Assembly: GCF_003046175.1 (NCBI RefSeq)
Contig: NZ_PZZM01000001.1
Coordinates: forward strand, 124,001-188,000
Reading direction: 5' to 3'
DNA: 64,000 nt
DNA from: Bosea sp. 124
Lineage (GTDB): Bacteria > Pseudomonadota > Alphaproteobacteria > Rhizobiales > Beijerinckiaceae
Shown: one piece after another, positions 50,487 to 62,554 of the stretch
Layout of the letters: each line of letters opens with the position of its first letter
Numbering within the stretch: the first letter of the stretch is position 1
Translations under genes and position numbers: made by a program
Notes under the pieces: generated by a model
The model's input: only the letters and a program-made list of their open reading frames with translations
Databases searched by the model: none
What the model was told of the DNA's origin: nothing

Positions 50487-51932
50487 ATGACCGCAATGCA
50501 CGACGGCACGGAGACGGCGCGCATCCGCGCTACGCCGGCCGAGATCGCGCAGATCAAGCAGCGCGCCGCCATTCTCTCGGTGATGGCGACATTGCTGCTG
50601 ACAGGCGCCAAGATCGTCGGCGCGATCCTCTCCGGCTCGCTGGCGCTGCTGACGGATGCGCTCCAAGGCCTGATCGATGTCGGCTCGACGCTGTTCACCT
50701 GGTTCGCGGTGCGGGTTGCCGACAAGCCGGCCGATGACGAGCACCATTACGGCCATGGCAAGGTCGAGGCGCTGGCGGCGCTGGTCGAAACCGCGATCCT
50801 GTTCACGCTGGCCGGCGCAATCCTCTGGGAGGCCGGCAGCCGGCTCTGGGCCGGGCTCGTCGAGCACGTCCAGGTGACGCCGCTGGTGATCGGCATCATG
50901 CTGCTCTCGATGACCGTCGACGCGATCCGCTGGCGCTCGCTGACGAGGGTCGCGAAGGAGACCGGCAGCGAGGCGCTCTCGGCGGAAGCGACGCATTTCT
51001 CGGCCGATTTCGTCGGCTCGGCGCTCGTGCTGGCGGGGCTCGTAGGGGTCTGGTACGGCGTGGCGCGCGCCGACACCATCGCCGCTTTCGCGGTCGCCGC
51101 GTTCACCGCGCTCTCGGCCTACAGGCTGGGGCGCCGCACGCTCGACACCCTGCTCGACGCCGCCCCCCGCGGCGCGAGCGAACGTTTGCGCGAGGCGGCC
51201 GAGGCCGTGCCGGGCGTCGTCGGCGTCAACTGGCTCAAGATCCGCCCCACCGGCGGACGCATCAATGGCGAGATCGGCATCAGCGTGTCGCGCACACTGC
51301 CCCTGGAACGTGTCGCGGCGATCCGCGAGGCGCTGGGAGCCGCGTTCCAGGCGATCGAGCCCGGTGCCGAGATCGCGGTCACGACCGATCCCGTGCAGGT
51401 CGACGACGAAACCGCCCTCGAACGCGTCCTGCTGATCGCGCTCAAGCTGAAGATCCCGGTGCATCACGTCACCGTTCACAGCATCGGCCAGCGCCTCTCG
51501 GTCAGCCTCGACATGGAGGTCGAGGCCAGTCTTCCTCTCGGCCAGGCGCATGAGATCGCGAGCCGCCTCGAGGCCGCGATCCGGGCCGAATTCGGCGGCG
51601 AGACCGAGGTCGAGACCCATATCGAGCCGATGGAGACCAGCACGCATAGCGGGCACGACGCCGCCTGGGATACGGTCGAGGACATCGGCAAGGCGCTGGC
51701 GGCCGAGGCTACGCAGCTCGGCGGGCCGATCCACGACATCCACGGCGTCAGGGTGCGCCAGACCATGAATGGACTCGTGGTGAACTATCATTGCCGGGTC
51801 GATCCGGCGCTCGACGTGGCGTCGGTTCATGCTGCCGTAGACCAGATCGAGCGTGCGGTCCGGATCGCGCGGCCGCAGGTCTGCCGCCTCGTCAGCCATG
51901 CGGAACCGGCGATCCGGGGCGCCGCAAGCTAG
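50487..51932 (+). CDS. Cation diffusion facilitator transporter with extended C-terminus
   Basis: The 481-residue protein has six helices between about residues 27 and 215. Metal-site motifs are LTDALQGLIDVGSTLF (TM2), EATHFSADFVGSALVL (TM5, H-x3-D), and HHYGHGKVEALAAL between TM2 and TM3. CDFs exchange Zn, Co, Fe or Mn for protons. The C-terminal part is longer than usual: three ferredoxin-like dimerisation repeats seem present (GVVGVNWLKIRPTGGRINGE, HHVTVHSIGQRLSVSLDMEV, IHDIHGVRVRQTMNGLVVNY). AGGA precedes the ATG. Confidence 0.9.
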   Translation: MTAMHDGTETARIRATPAEIAQIKQRAAILSVMATLLLTGAKIVGAILSGSLALLTDALQGLIDVGSTLFTWFAVRVADKPADDEHHYGHGKVEALAALVETAILFTLAGAILWEAGSRLWAGLVEHVQVTPLVIGIMLLSMTVDAIRWRSLTRVAKETGSEALSAEATHFSADFVGSALVLAGLVGVWYGVARADTIAAFAVAAFTALSAYRLGRRTLDTLLDAAPRGASERLREAAEAVPGVVGVNWLKIRPTGGRINGEIGISVSRTLPLERVAAIREALGAAFQAIEPGAEIAVTTDPVQVDDETALERVLLIALKLKIPVHHVTVHSIGQRLSVSLDMEVEASLPLGQAHEIASRLEAAIRAEFGGETEVETHIEPMETSTHSGHDAAWDTVEDIGKALAAEATQLGGPIHDIHGVRVRQTMNGLVVNYHCRVDPALDVASVHAAVDQIERAVRIARPQVCRLVSHAEPAIRGAAS

Positions 51933-52040
51933 CCACAAGCCCCGCCCTTTCAGCGCGCCCACCGGCAGGTTACAGACAAGGCGAGCTATCCAGCCCGCCC
52001 AGACGCCCTTTTGCCCACACGCCGCTTGCCAGAGTTTTCC

Positions 52041-54686
52041 ATGCGCGCCGAAGATACCCCGCTGATCCGCCTCGAGGACTATCGCCCGTCCGACTGGCTG
52101 ATCGACACGGTCGATCTCGACATCCGCCTGCACCACAACAGGACGCGGGTGCGGTCGCTGCTGAGCCTGCGGCCGAACCCCGCCGGTCGGCCGGATGCGC
52201 CGCTCGTGCTGGACGGCGACGAACTCTCGCTCAGCGCGCTGCGGCTCGACGGGCTTTTGCTCAATGACGGCGCCTACACCGCGACGCCGCAGGCGCTCAC
52301 CCTGCATGCGCCGCCGCGCCGCCGCTTCACGCTGATGATCGACACCGAGGTCGACCCGTCCGCGAATACCAAGCTGATGGGGCTCTATCGCTCCTCGCGG
52401 GTCTATTGCACGCAGTGCGAGGCGGACGGCTTTCGCCGCATCAGCTATTTCCTCGACCGCCCCGACGTGATGTCGGTCTATACGGTGAGGCTCGAGGCGG
52501 CGAAGATGTCGGCGCCCGTGCTGCTGTCGAACGGCAACCTCGTGGCGGCCGGCGAGATCGCCGGGGGTGAGCGCCATTTTTCGGTCTGGCACGACCCGCA
52601 CCCCAAGCCCGCCTATCTCTTCGCCCTGGTCGGCGGCGCGCTCGACCATGTCCGGCAGGACTACGTCACGGCCGATGGCCGCAGCGTCGAACTCGCCGTC
52701 TATGTCGAGCCCGGCAAGGCCGACCGCGCCGGCTGGGCGATGGATTGCCTGGTGCGCTGCATGCGCTGGGACGAGCGCGTCTTCGGTCGTAACTACGATC
52801 TCGACGTGTTCAACGTCGTCGCGGTCTCGGACTTCAACATGGGGGCCATGGAGAACAAGGGCCTCAACATCTTCAACGACAAATACGTTCTCGCCGATCC
52901 GCAGACGGCCACCGACGGTGACTACGCCTCAATCGAGGCGATCATCGCGCATGAGTATTTCCACAACTGGACAGGCAACCGCATCACCTGCCGCGACTGG
53001 TTCCAGCTCTGCCTGAAGGAAGGCCTGACCGTCTTCCGGGACCAGGAGTTCTCGTCGGACGAGCGCTCGCGGCCGGTGAAGCGCATCGCCGATGTCCGCA
53101 CCCTGCGCACGACGCAGTTCTCCGAGGATGCCGGCCCGCTCGCCCATCCGGTCCGGCCGCGCGCCTACAAGGAGATCAACAACTTCTACACGCCGACGGT
53201 CTACGAGAAGGGCGCGGAGGTGATCCGCATGCTCAAGGTCCTGATCGGCATCGAGGCCTTCCGGGCAGGCATGGATCTCTATTTCGCGCGTTGCGACGGC
53301 AAGGCGGCGACGATCGAGGAATTCCTCGCCTGCTTCGCGGAAGCCTCGGGCAAGGACCTGACCCAGTTCGCGCGCTGGTACGAACAGGCAGGCACGCCGA
53401 CCATCATCGCCTCGGGACGCTACGATGCGGGGGCCCGGAGCTTCACGCTCGACCTCGCCCAGACCACAGCGCCGACGCCGGGCCAACCCGACAAGCAGCC
53501 CGTGGTGCTGCCGGTCACGCTCGGGCTAATCGGCCGGGCGGGCGACCTGCCGCTGAGGACGACGTCGGCGGCCTATGCCGGCGACGGGCTGATCGTACTC
53601 GACCAGCCATCGCTCTCGGTGACGTTCAGCGATCTGGACGAACAACCCATTCCCTCGCTGCTGCGGGGCTTCTCGGCGCCGGTCAGGCTCGAGCTCGATC
53701 TCGCGGATGCCGACCTGCTGCGGCTGTTCTCGGCCGACAGCGATTCGTTCAACCGTTGGCAGGCCGTGCAGACCGTGGCGAGCCGCGCGCTGGTCGGCGC
53801 CGGCCGCAATACTGCCAAGCGCGACGCCCTCGCCGCGACCGCCGGCGAGCTTGCCGAGGTGCTGATCCCCTTCCTGCGGGATCAGGCTCCGGCCGACCCG
53901 GCCTTCGCGGCGCAGGTGCTGCGCCTGCCGGCCCAGGCCGACATCGCCCGCGAGATCGGCCAGGCTGTCGATCCCGATGCGATCCATGCCGCCCATCGCG
54001 GCCTCTCGGCAGAGATCGGCCGACGGCTCGGACCGCATCTTCTCGCCTTGCACGAGACCCTCGACACGAAGGCGCCCTATCGACCCGATGCGGCCTCCGC
54101 AGGCCGGCGCGCCTTGCGCAACGAGGCGCTCGGGCTGATCGCGCTGACGTCGCCCGAGGCGGGCGCGCGCCTCGCCGAGGCGCAGTTCGCCGCCGGCGAC
54201 AACCTGACCGACAGGCTGGCGGCACTGGCGGCGATGACGCTGGTGCCGGGTGAGTCCCGCGAGGAGCTGATCGGCCGCTTCGCGAAGAGCTATGCCGCCG
54301 AGCCTCTGGTCCTCGACAAATGGCTGATGGCGCAGGCTCTGATCCCGGAGGCGGGCACGCTCGACCGCGTCAGGGGCCTGATGCAGCATCCCGCCTTCTC
54401 GCTCGGCAACCCCAACCGCATCAGGGCGCTGATCGGCGGCTTCGCGGCCAACCTGACGCAGTTCAACCGGCCCGATGGCGAGGGCTACGGCTTCGTGGCC
54501 GAGATCGTGATCGCGCTCGACCGCACCAACCCGCAGGTCGCCTCGCGCCTGCTCGGTTCGTTCAAGAGCTGGCGCATGCTGGAGCCCGGCAGAAAGGCGC
54601 TGGCGGAGGCCAAGCTCGCCATGGTGGCGCAGACGCCTAACCTCTCGCGGGACGTCGCCGACATCGCCGAGCGCGCCCTCGGCTGA
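52041..54686 (+). CDS. pepN: Aminopeptidase N
   Basis: The 881-residue zinc metallopeptidase (M1 family, E. coli PepN type) removes N-terminal residues from peptides. Substrate motif GAMENKGLNIFNDKYVLA and zinc site HEYFHNWTGNRITCRDWFQLCLKEG (H304 region, with the downstream Glu ligand) are intact. Length matches E. coli (870). The ATG at 52041 is chosen; the longer frame starts with a TTG at 52011. It stands 108 bp after the CDF gene. Confidence 0.96.
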   Translation: MRAEDTPLIRLEDYRPSDWLIDTVDLDIRLHHNRTRVRSLLSLRPNPAGRPDAPLVLDGDELSLSALRLDGLLLNDGAYTATPQALTLHAPPRRRFTLMIDTEVDPSANTKLMGLYRSSRVYCTQCEADGFRRISYFLDRPDVMSVYTVRLEAAKMSAPVLLSNGNLVAAGEIAGGERHFSVWHDPHPKPAYLFALVGGALDHVRQDYVTADGRSVELAVYVEPGKADRAGWAMDCLVRCMRWDERVFGRNYDLDVFNVVAVSDFNMGAMENKGLNIFNDKYVLADPQTATDGDYASIEAIIAHEYFHNWTGNRITCRDWFQLCLKEGLTVFRDQEFSSDERSRPVKRIADVRTLRTTQFSEDAGPLAHPVRPRAYKEINNFYTPTVYEKGAEVIRMLKVLIGIEAFRAGMDLYFARCDGKAATIEEFLACFAEASGKDLTQFARWYEQAGTPTIIASGRYDAGARSFTLDLAQTTAPTPGQPDKQPVVLPVTLGLIGRAGDLPLRTTSAAYAGDGLIVLDQPSLSVTFSDLDEQPIPSLLRGFSAPVRLELDLADADLLRLFSADSDSFNRWQAVQTVASRALVGAGRNTAKRDALAATAGELAEVLIPFLRDQAPADPAFAAQVLRLPAQADIAREIGQAVDPDAIHAAHRGLSAEIGRRLGPHLLALHETLDTKAPYRPDAASAGRRALRNEALGLIALTSPEAGARLAEAQFAAGDNLTDRLAALAAMTLVPGESREELIGRFAKSYAAEPLVLDKWLMAQALIPEAGTLDRVRGLMQHPAFSLGNPNRIRALIGGFAANLTQFNRPDGEGYGFVAEIVIALDRTNPQVASRLLGSFKSWRMLEPGRKALAEAKLAMVAQTPNLSRDVADIAERALG

Positions 54687-54714
54687 AGAGGTTAATGCGC
54701 ACCTGTCCAGAAGG

Positions 54715-54729
54715 TTAACGTTTCATTAC
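54715..54729 (+). promoter_or_regulatory. CtrA-like box upstream of the PleC-like kinase gene
   Basis: TTAA and TTAC are separated by exactly 7 bp (54715-54729), one base off the alphaproteobacterial CtrA consensus TTAA-N7-TTAA. It lies 171 bp before the kinase ATG in a 213-bp intergenic region. A single partial match could be chance. Confidence 0.3.
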
Positions 54730-54899
54730 CCGCGCAGGATTCATTGGATAGAGCGATACAACCGGAGCGCGAATTCGCGCATCTGGATTCAACTCAAAGC
54801 TAGACAAAGCCGCTCCCGCGGATTCAACTGAAAGTGATTCGCGGGGATGCGGCACGTCTCCCGATCTACTCACGGTAAAGTATCCGAAGGGGGACGGGC

Positions 54900-57197
<2,298 letters not shown>

Positions 57198-57212
57198 GGC
57201 TGCCGCACGCCC

Positions 57213-60167
57213 TCAACCAGCGCGGGCGGCGTTCAGGACACGGGTGAAGATCGCCCGGACGCCAGCGCGAACCTCGTCGAGTTCCGCCCGCAGCACCTTG
57301 GTATCGGGACGACCGACGGCCGTCGCGATGCGGTTCATCACGCGGGCGGGCACGGCGGCGGGATCGAAGGCCTCCTCCACCGTGAAGCGCTGCCAGAGCT
57401 GGACATCGCCGATCAGGCGCGTCGCCTCCTCCAAAGCAGCGGCATCGGCCGCCGCCAGCAGCCCCGCCGCGCGGGCCGCGGCAAAAACCGAGGCCGTATC
57501 GCGCACCAGCAGGCCGGGATGGTCGCTGGAATAGGCGAGCACGAGGAACTGGGCGAGGAAATCGAGATCGGTCAGGCCGCCGAGCGCGAGCTTGAGATCC
57601 CAAGCGTTCTTCTCGCCCTTCTCCTTCGCGATCAAAGCGCGCATTTCGGCGACGGCGGCGGCGACCCTGGCTGGCTCCCGGCGGCGGCTCAGGATCGCCC
57701 GGATCGAGGTTTCCACGCGACCGGCCAGTTCAGCATCGCCCGCCACGACGCGGGCGCGGGTCAGCGCCATCTCCTCCCAGATCTCGGCCTCACCCGCGTG
57801 ATAGGCCTCGAAGCCGGAGAACTGGGTCGCGGCCGGGCTCTTGTTGCCGGAGGGGCGCAGCCGCATGTCGACCTGATAGAGCGTGCCGCGCCGTGTCGGC
57901 ACGGTCAGCGCGGCGACGAGGCGCTGGGTGAAGCGCACATGCCAGGTAACGGGATCGAGGCTGCGGCGGCCATTGCTCGGCTCGGCCTCGTCCGGCCGGT
58001 CATAGAGCAGCATCAGATCGAGATCGGAGGATGGCGTCAGCTCGCCGGCCCCGAGCCGGCCGAGGCCGAGCACGACGGCCTGCCCGCCCTCGATGACGCC
58101 GTGATCGGCGACGAACGCCTCGCGCGTATCGGCGAAGGCGACCCGCAGGCATGCCTCCGCGACCGCGCAATAGGCCTGCGCCGCCGTTTGCGCCTGATAG
58201 ACACCGGACAGGAGACGTGCGCCGACCAGGAAATTCTCCTGCCGGGCGGCGTCGCGCAAACGGTCGAGCCCGTCCTCGACGCTCGGCGGCGGCGAACCGA
58301 CGACGCTGCGGATGCGGGCCACCAGCGCGTCGCAATTGAGCGAGGCCTGGCCGAAGGCCGGGTCGATGACACCATCGAGGACATGAGGATGGAGTTCCGC
58401 GACCTTCGCCAGGCGCGGCGCGCTGCCGAGGATTTCGGCAAAGAGCGTGAGCAGCGAGTCCTGCGAGCGCAGCAGCGTCAGGAGCTCGATGGCGGCCGGC
58501 ATCCGCACGAAGGCATTGTCGAGATGGGCGAGCGCGCCGTCAGGATCGGCCGTGCGGCCGAGAGCGACCAGCAATGCCGGCGTCAGTTCGGTCAGCACCT
58601 CACGGGCGCGGGCGCTGGTGACGGCGGGGCGGCGGCCGAAATGCCAGCCGCGGACGGTCTCCGCGGCCGTCAGCGCCTGGCGGAAGCCGAGCTTCTCCAG
58701 GGTCTCCAGCGTCGCCGGATCGGGTTCGGAGCCGGTGAAGCTCAACGTACCGGCCTCGCTCGCCAGGCTCGGCCCTTCTTCGAAGAGCAGGGCGTAATGG
58801 CCCTCGACACGCCTGGCATGGAAGGTCAGCGCCTTGCCGAAGGCGGCCGTCGAGCGATAGCCGCAGAAGCGGGCGAAGGCCTCCAGATCTGCAGCCTGCT
58901 TGGGCAGGGTCTGGGTCTGCTCGTCATTCCGCATCTGGAGGCGGTGCTCGATGGTGCGCAGCCAGCGATAGGATTCCGCCAGTTCGTCGCGGGCCTGCGG
59001 CGTGATCCAGCCTTCCTGGGTCAGTTCGCCCAGCATCTCGAGCGTGCGCGGGCCGCGCAGGGTCGTGCGCCTGCCGCCGAAGACGAGCTGCTGGGTCTGC
59101 ACGAAGAACTCGATCTCGCGGATGCCGCCACGCCCGAGCTTCACATTGTGGCCGGCGACGGCAATCGTCTCATGGCCCTTCACCGTCTGGATTTGCCGCT
59201 TCATCGCGTGGATGTCGGCAATCGTCGCGAAGTCGAAATATTTGCGCCAGATGAAGGGGGCGAGATCGGCGATGAAGCGGCGCCCGAGCGCGAGATCGCC
59301 CGCGACGGGACGCGCCTTGATCATGGCAGCGCGTTCCCAGTTCTGGCCGACCGTCTCGTAATAGGCATAGGCAGATGGCAGGCCGACGGCGACATGGGTC
59401 GAGGCCGGGTCCGGCCGCAGGCGCAGGTCCACGCGGAAGACATAGCCGTCCGGCGTGCGCTCCTGGATGATGCGCGCGATCTGCTGGGTGAGGCGGACAT
59501 AGAAGCTCGTCGGCTCGGCAACGCCGGCAGCCTCCGCCACCTCCGGATCGAAAAAGACCACAATGTCGATGTCGGAGGAGTAGTTCAGCTCGCCAGCGCC
59601 ATGCTTGCCGAGCGCCAGCACGACCAGCCCCGACCCCTCGCCCGGCACCGCCGCATCAGGCAGCCGGATGCGGCCAAGATCGGCGGCGGCGCGCAAGACA
59701 TGCTCGCTCGCCAACCTGACCGCCATGTCGGCGGTAGCGGTCAATGCAGCAGTGACCGTCTCGACATCCCAGACGCCGCCGATGTCGGCGAGCGCGATCA
59801 GGAGAGCCATCGTCCGGCGGAAGCGGCGGAGCAGGCGCATCAGCTCGGCACTGTCGGTCGCGGCCGTGCCCCGCCCGGCGATCCTGGCCAGGAGCGTGTC
59901 GCGATGCGCCTCCGGCGCGCTCGTCAGGCAGGTGAGCAGGCCGGCCGGGTCCTGCCGCATGATCTGGGTCAGGAAGGACGCGTGGGCGAGGATGCCGGCA
60001 ACGAGCGCGGCCGAACGGGGATATTCGGCGAAATGGGCGACGAGTGCCTGCGCCGCCGCGTCGTCATGCAGACGCTCGATCAGGTCACGCGTCAGAACAG
60101 CCCCGGCGCGGGCGCGCGCCGGAAGCACCGGCGCCAACTCCAACCTGTCACAGAGCCGCCCCGTCAT
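57213..60167 (-). CDS. glnE: Bifunctional glutamine synthetase adenylyltransferase/deadenylase
   Basis: The 984-residue enzyme adjusts glutamine synthetase by adding or removing AMP in response to PII and glutamine. Two nucleotidyltransferase halves are evident: VLALGKHGAGELNYSSDIDI (deadenylase half, about residues 187-206) and LGLGRLGAGELTPSSDLDLM (adenylylating half, about residue 715). Between and after them are the helical GlnD-PUTase-like regions (RGGIREIEFFVQ, KLALGGLTDLDFLAQF). Length fits rhizobial GlnE. It follows the sensor-kinase gene by 11 bp, the order I recall from rhizobia. Confidence 0.97.
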   Translation of the reverse strand: MTGRLCDRLELAPVLPARARAGAVLTRDLIERLHDDAAAQALVAHFAEYPRSAALVAGILAHASFLTQIMRQDPAGLLTCLTSAPEAHRDTLLARIAGRGTAATDSAELMRLLRRFRRTMALLIALADIGGVWDVETVTAALTATADMAVRLASEHVLRAAADLGRIRLPDAAVPGEGSGLVVLALGKHGAGELNYSSDIDIVVFFDPEVAEAAGVAEPTSFYVRLTQQIARIIQERTPDGYVFRVDLRLRPDPASTHVAVGLPSAYAYYETVGQNWERAAMIKARPVAGDLALGRRFIADLAPFIWRKYFDFATIADIHAMKRQIQTVKGHETIAVAGHNVKLGRGGIREIEFFVQTQQLVFGGRRTTLRGPRTLEMLGELTQEGWITPQARDELAESYRWLRTIEHRLQMRNDEQTQTLPKQAADLEAFARFCGYRSTAAFGKALTFHARRVEGHYALLFEEGPSLASEAGTLSFTGSEPDPATLETLEKLGFRQALTAAETVRGWHFGRRPAVTSARAREVLTELTPALLVALGRTADPDGALAHLDNAFVRMPAAIELLTLLRSQDSLLTLFAEILGSAPRLAKVAELHPHVLDGVIDPAFGQASLNCDALVARIRSVVGSPPPSVEDGLDRLRDAARQENFLVGARLLSGVYQAQTAAQAYCAVAEACLRVAFADTREAFVADHGVIEGGQAVVLGLGRLGAGELTPSSDLDLMLLYDRPDEAEPSNGRRSLDPVTWHVRFTQRLVAALTVPTRRGTLYQVDMRLRPSGNKSPAATQFSGFEAYHAGEAEIWEEMALTRARVVAGDAELAGRVETSIRAILSRRREPARVAAAVAEMRALIAKEKGEKNAWDLKLALGGLTDLDFLAQFLVLAYSSDHPGLLVRDTASVFAAARAAGLLAAADAAALEEATRLIGDVQLWQRFTVEEAFDPAAVPARVMNRIATAVGRPDTKVLRAELDEVRAGVRAIFTRVLNAARAG

Positions 60168-60178
60168 CGCGCATCCCC

Positions 60179-61762
60179 TCAGAGGGATGGCAAGCCAGCA
60201 GGGTTTGCCTGCCCTGTCGAGGCGGGACGCTCCGACGAGGTGAAGGTGTCCACAGGCTTGGCCGCTGCGGCCATCGTTTCCCCGACATTGAGCTCGGCAG
60301 CGCCAGGATCGATGGTCCCGCTCTCGGCCAGCGGCAGGGCGATGACGACGCGCAGGCCGGGTGCGTTGTCCTCCAACCGCATCTGGCCGCCATGCAGCCG
60401 AACGACGCCGGCGGCGAGCGACAGGCCCAGGCCGAAGCCCGGCTTGCTGCGGCTGGCATCGAGCCGGACGAAGCGGTCAAGGACGCGGACACGATCCTCC
60501 TCCGGGATGCCCGGACCGTGATCCGATACCGACAGCAGGACCTCGCCGTCCGCCTGCCTGGCGGCGACCGTGACCACGGTCTGACCGCCCTCGCCCGACT
60601 GGCCGTATTTCAGCGCGTTGTCGATCAGGTTCGCCAGCGCCTGCCCGATCAGTTCGCGATTGCCCTCGACGCGCAGGCCCGGCGCGACCTCCGTGACCAG
60701 CGACAGCCCGGCCTCTTCGGCCAGCGGCTCGTAGAGTTCGGCCATGCCGGAGACGATCTCCGAGAGGTCGAGCCTGTCCATGCTGTCCTGGATGCGGCCG
60801 GTTTCCAGCCGCGCGATCATCAGCAGCGCGTTGAAGACGCGGATCAGGTTGTCGGCCTCGTCGATCGAGCCGTCGAGCGCGGCGCGGAGTTCGTCCGGCG
60901 ACTTCGCCGTCCGAAGCGCCTCCTCGGCCCGGTTGCGCAGCCGGGTCAGCGGGGTCTTGAGGTCGTGGGCAATGTTGTCCGAGACCTGCTGCATGCCGGC
61001 CATCAGCTCGCCGATGCGCTCCAGCATCGCGTTGAGGTTAAGCGCCAGCCGGTCGAGTTCATCGCCGGTGCCCGAGATCGCGAGCCGGCCCTTGAGGTCC
61101 CCCGCCATGATGGACTGTGCCGTGCCGGTCATGTCGTCGATGCGCTTGAGCACGCGCCGCGCCACGAACCAGCTCGCGAAGCAGCCGAGCACGAAGACCA
61201 GCAGCAAGGACCAGCCCGCAGCGCGCCGGATCACGATGCCGAGCCGCTCGCGCTCCTCGACATCGCGGCCGACGAGCAGGCGAAACCCGCCCGGCAGGAT
61301 GAAGATGCGCACGATCGCGCGGCTCGGCGTGTCGACCGCATCGCTCGAGCGGGCGTATTCGATCTCGGTCTCGCCGGGACGGTCGAGCGTGCCCGGCGGC
61401 AGCGCCTCGACATTGCCGGCAATGCGCTCGCCGACCGGCGTGGTGACGAGGTAAAGCGAGGCGCCCGGCGCGCGCGAGCGGCGCTCGATGACGTTGACGA
61501 GCCGCCTGATGCCGCCGAGGCGCTGCTGCTCGGCCAACCCCTGGATCTCGGCGTCGATGGTCGAGCGGATCTGGTCGTCGAGCAGGCGCTTGGCGTTCCA
61601 GGCGACATAGCCGAGCAACAGCCCGGCGAAGAGCGCGAACACGACGAGATAGACCGCCGTCAGCTTGAAGGCGGTCGTCCGGAACAGGTTCGGCAGGAAA
61701 CGCTGCGCCTGTCGCGGCGCGATGGCGGCGCCACCGGCCGAGGGATCAGCGTGCCGTGTCAC
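60179..61762 (-). CDS. Sensor histidine kinase (FeuQ-like)
   Basis: The 527-residue kinase has TM1 (LTAVYLVVFALFAGLLLGYVA, about residues 34-54), a periplasmic loop, TM2 (GWSLLLVFVLGCFASWFVA, about 182-200), HAMP (RRVLKRIDDMTGTAQSIMAG), HisKA with NIAHDLKTPLTRLRNRAEEA and HATPase (LIDNALKYGQSGEGG, DHGPGIPEE, GFGLGLSLAAGV). It is coupled to the OmpR-type regulator at 61746-62429 (17-bp overlap). The degP-regulator-kinase-glnE order matches the FeuPQ locus of rhizobia as I recall, so the FeuQ assignment is by synteny. The C-terminal 50 residues are a low-complexity extension. Confidence 0.9.
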   Translation of the reverse strand: MTRHADPSAGGAAIAPRQAQRFLPNLFRTTAFKLTAVYLVVFALFAGLLLGYVAWNAKRLLDDQIRSTIDAEIQGLAEQQRLGGIRRLVNVIERRSRAPGASLYLVTTPVGERIAGNVEALPPGTLDRPGETEIEYARSSDAVDTPSRAIVRIFILPGGFRLLVGRDVEERERLGIVIRRAAGWSLLLVFVLGCFASWFVARRVLKRIDDMTGTAQSIMAGDLKGRLAISGTGDELDRLALNLNAMLERIGELMAGMQQVSDNIAHDLKTPLTRLRNRAEEALRTAKSPDELRAALDGSIDEADNLIRVFNALLMIARLETGRIQDSMDRLDLSEIVSGMAELYEPLAEEAGLSLVTEVAPGLRVEGNRELIGQALANLIDNALKYGQSGEGGQTVVTVAARQADGEVLLSVSDHGPGIPEEDRVRVLDRFVRLDASRSKPGFGLGLSLAAGVVRLHGGQMRLEDNAPGLRVVIALPLAESGTIDPGAAELNVGETMAAAAKPVDTFTSSERPASTGQANPAGLPSL

Positions 61763-62429
61763 GGACCATGTATCCCGCGCCGCGGATGGTGTGGATCATC
61801 GGGTGCTCGAAGCCCTTGTCGACCTTGGCGCGCAAGCGGCTGACATGCACGTCGATGACGTTGGTCTGGGGGTCGAAATGGTAGTCCCAGACGTTTTCGA
61901 GCAGCATGGTGCGCGTCACCACCTGGCCGGCATGCTTCATCAGATATTCGAGCAGGCGGAACTCGCGCGGCTGGAGCAGGATTTCAGTGCCGGCCCGCGT
62001 CACGCGATGGGCCAGGCGGTCGAGATCGAGATCGCCGACGCGATAGACCGTGGGCTCCGAGGCCGGCGCGCCACGGCGGCGGGCCAGAACCTCGACCCGG
62101 GCGAGAAGCTCGGAAAAGGCATAAGGCTTGGGCAGGTAGTCGTCGCCGCCGGCACGCAGGCCCTTCACGCGGTCGTCGACCTGCGCCAGGGCGGAGAGGA
62201 TCAGCGCCGGGGTCGCATCCTTCTGCTCGCGCAGCGAACGGATCAGCGAGAGGCCGTCGAGGCGGGGCAGCATGCGGTCGACGACGAGCACGTCGTAGCC
62301 GCCGCCCTCGGCCATGGCATAGCCCTGGAGGCCATCCCCGGCATGGTCGGCGACATGACCGGCCTCACGAAAGGCCTTGGTCAGATAGGCCGCAGCCTCG
62401 GCATCATCTTCGACGATCAGGAGTCGCAT
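61746..62429 (-). CDS. OmpR-family response regulator (FeuP-like)
   Basis: The 227-residue regulator has a receiver domain (MRLLIVEDDAEAAAYL, phospho-acceptor Asp51 in LVVDRMLPRLDGL, Lys in YLPKPY) and an OmpR winged helix (LLQPREFRLLEYLMKHAG, NVIDVHVSRLRAKVDKG, IHTIRGAGYMV). It is activated by the downstream kinase and in related species controls periplasmic glucan or envelope functions. It starts 15 bp beyond the T-tract of the degP terminator, so it has its own promoter or depends on read-through. Confidence 0.93.
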   Translation of the reverse strand: MRLLIVEDDAEAAAYLTKAFREAGHVADHAGDGLQGYAMAEGGGYDVLVVDRMLPRLDGLSLIRSLREQKDATPALILSALAQVDDRVKGLRAGGDDYLPKPYAFSELLARVEVLARRRGAPASEPTVYRVGDLDLDRLAHRVTRAGTEILLQPREFRLLEYLMKHAGQVVTRTMLLENVWDYHFDPQTNVIDVHVSRLRAKVDKGFEHPMIHTIRGAGYMVRDTAR

Positions 62430-62446
62430 AAGCTAAGCCTAGCCCA

Positions 62447-62492
62447 GAAAACACAAAAACGGCAGGCCGGAAGATACGCATCCGGCCTGCCG
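62447..62492 (-). terminator. Rho-independent terminator of degP
   Basis: On the minus strand an 11-bp stem (CGGCAGGCCGG at 62492-62482, CCGGCCTGCCG at 62470-62460) is followed by TTTTTGTGTTTT. A second hairpin with 9-bp arms TCTCCCGGC (62506-62514) and its complement (62530-62538) lies between it and the degP stop. Confidence 0.88.
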
Positions 62493-62554
62493 CGGTGAAG
62501 GCTGGTCTCCCGGCGGGGGGCGACAGACTGCCGGGAGAACGCAAGCCTACCTGA

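Noticed and set aside
57519..60521. 1000-codon plus-strand frame opposite glnE
   Set aside because: It is the antisense shadow of glnE in GC-rich DNA; composition is Arg/Gln/Gly/Ala-biased with no family motif, while the minus frame is a complete GlnE.
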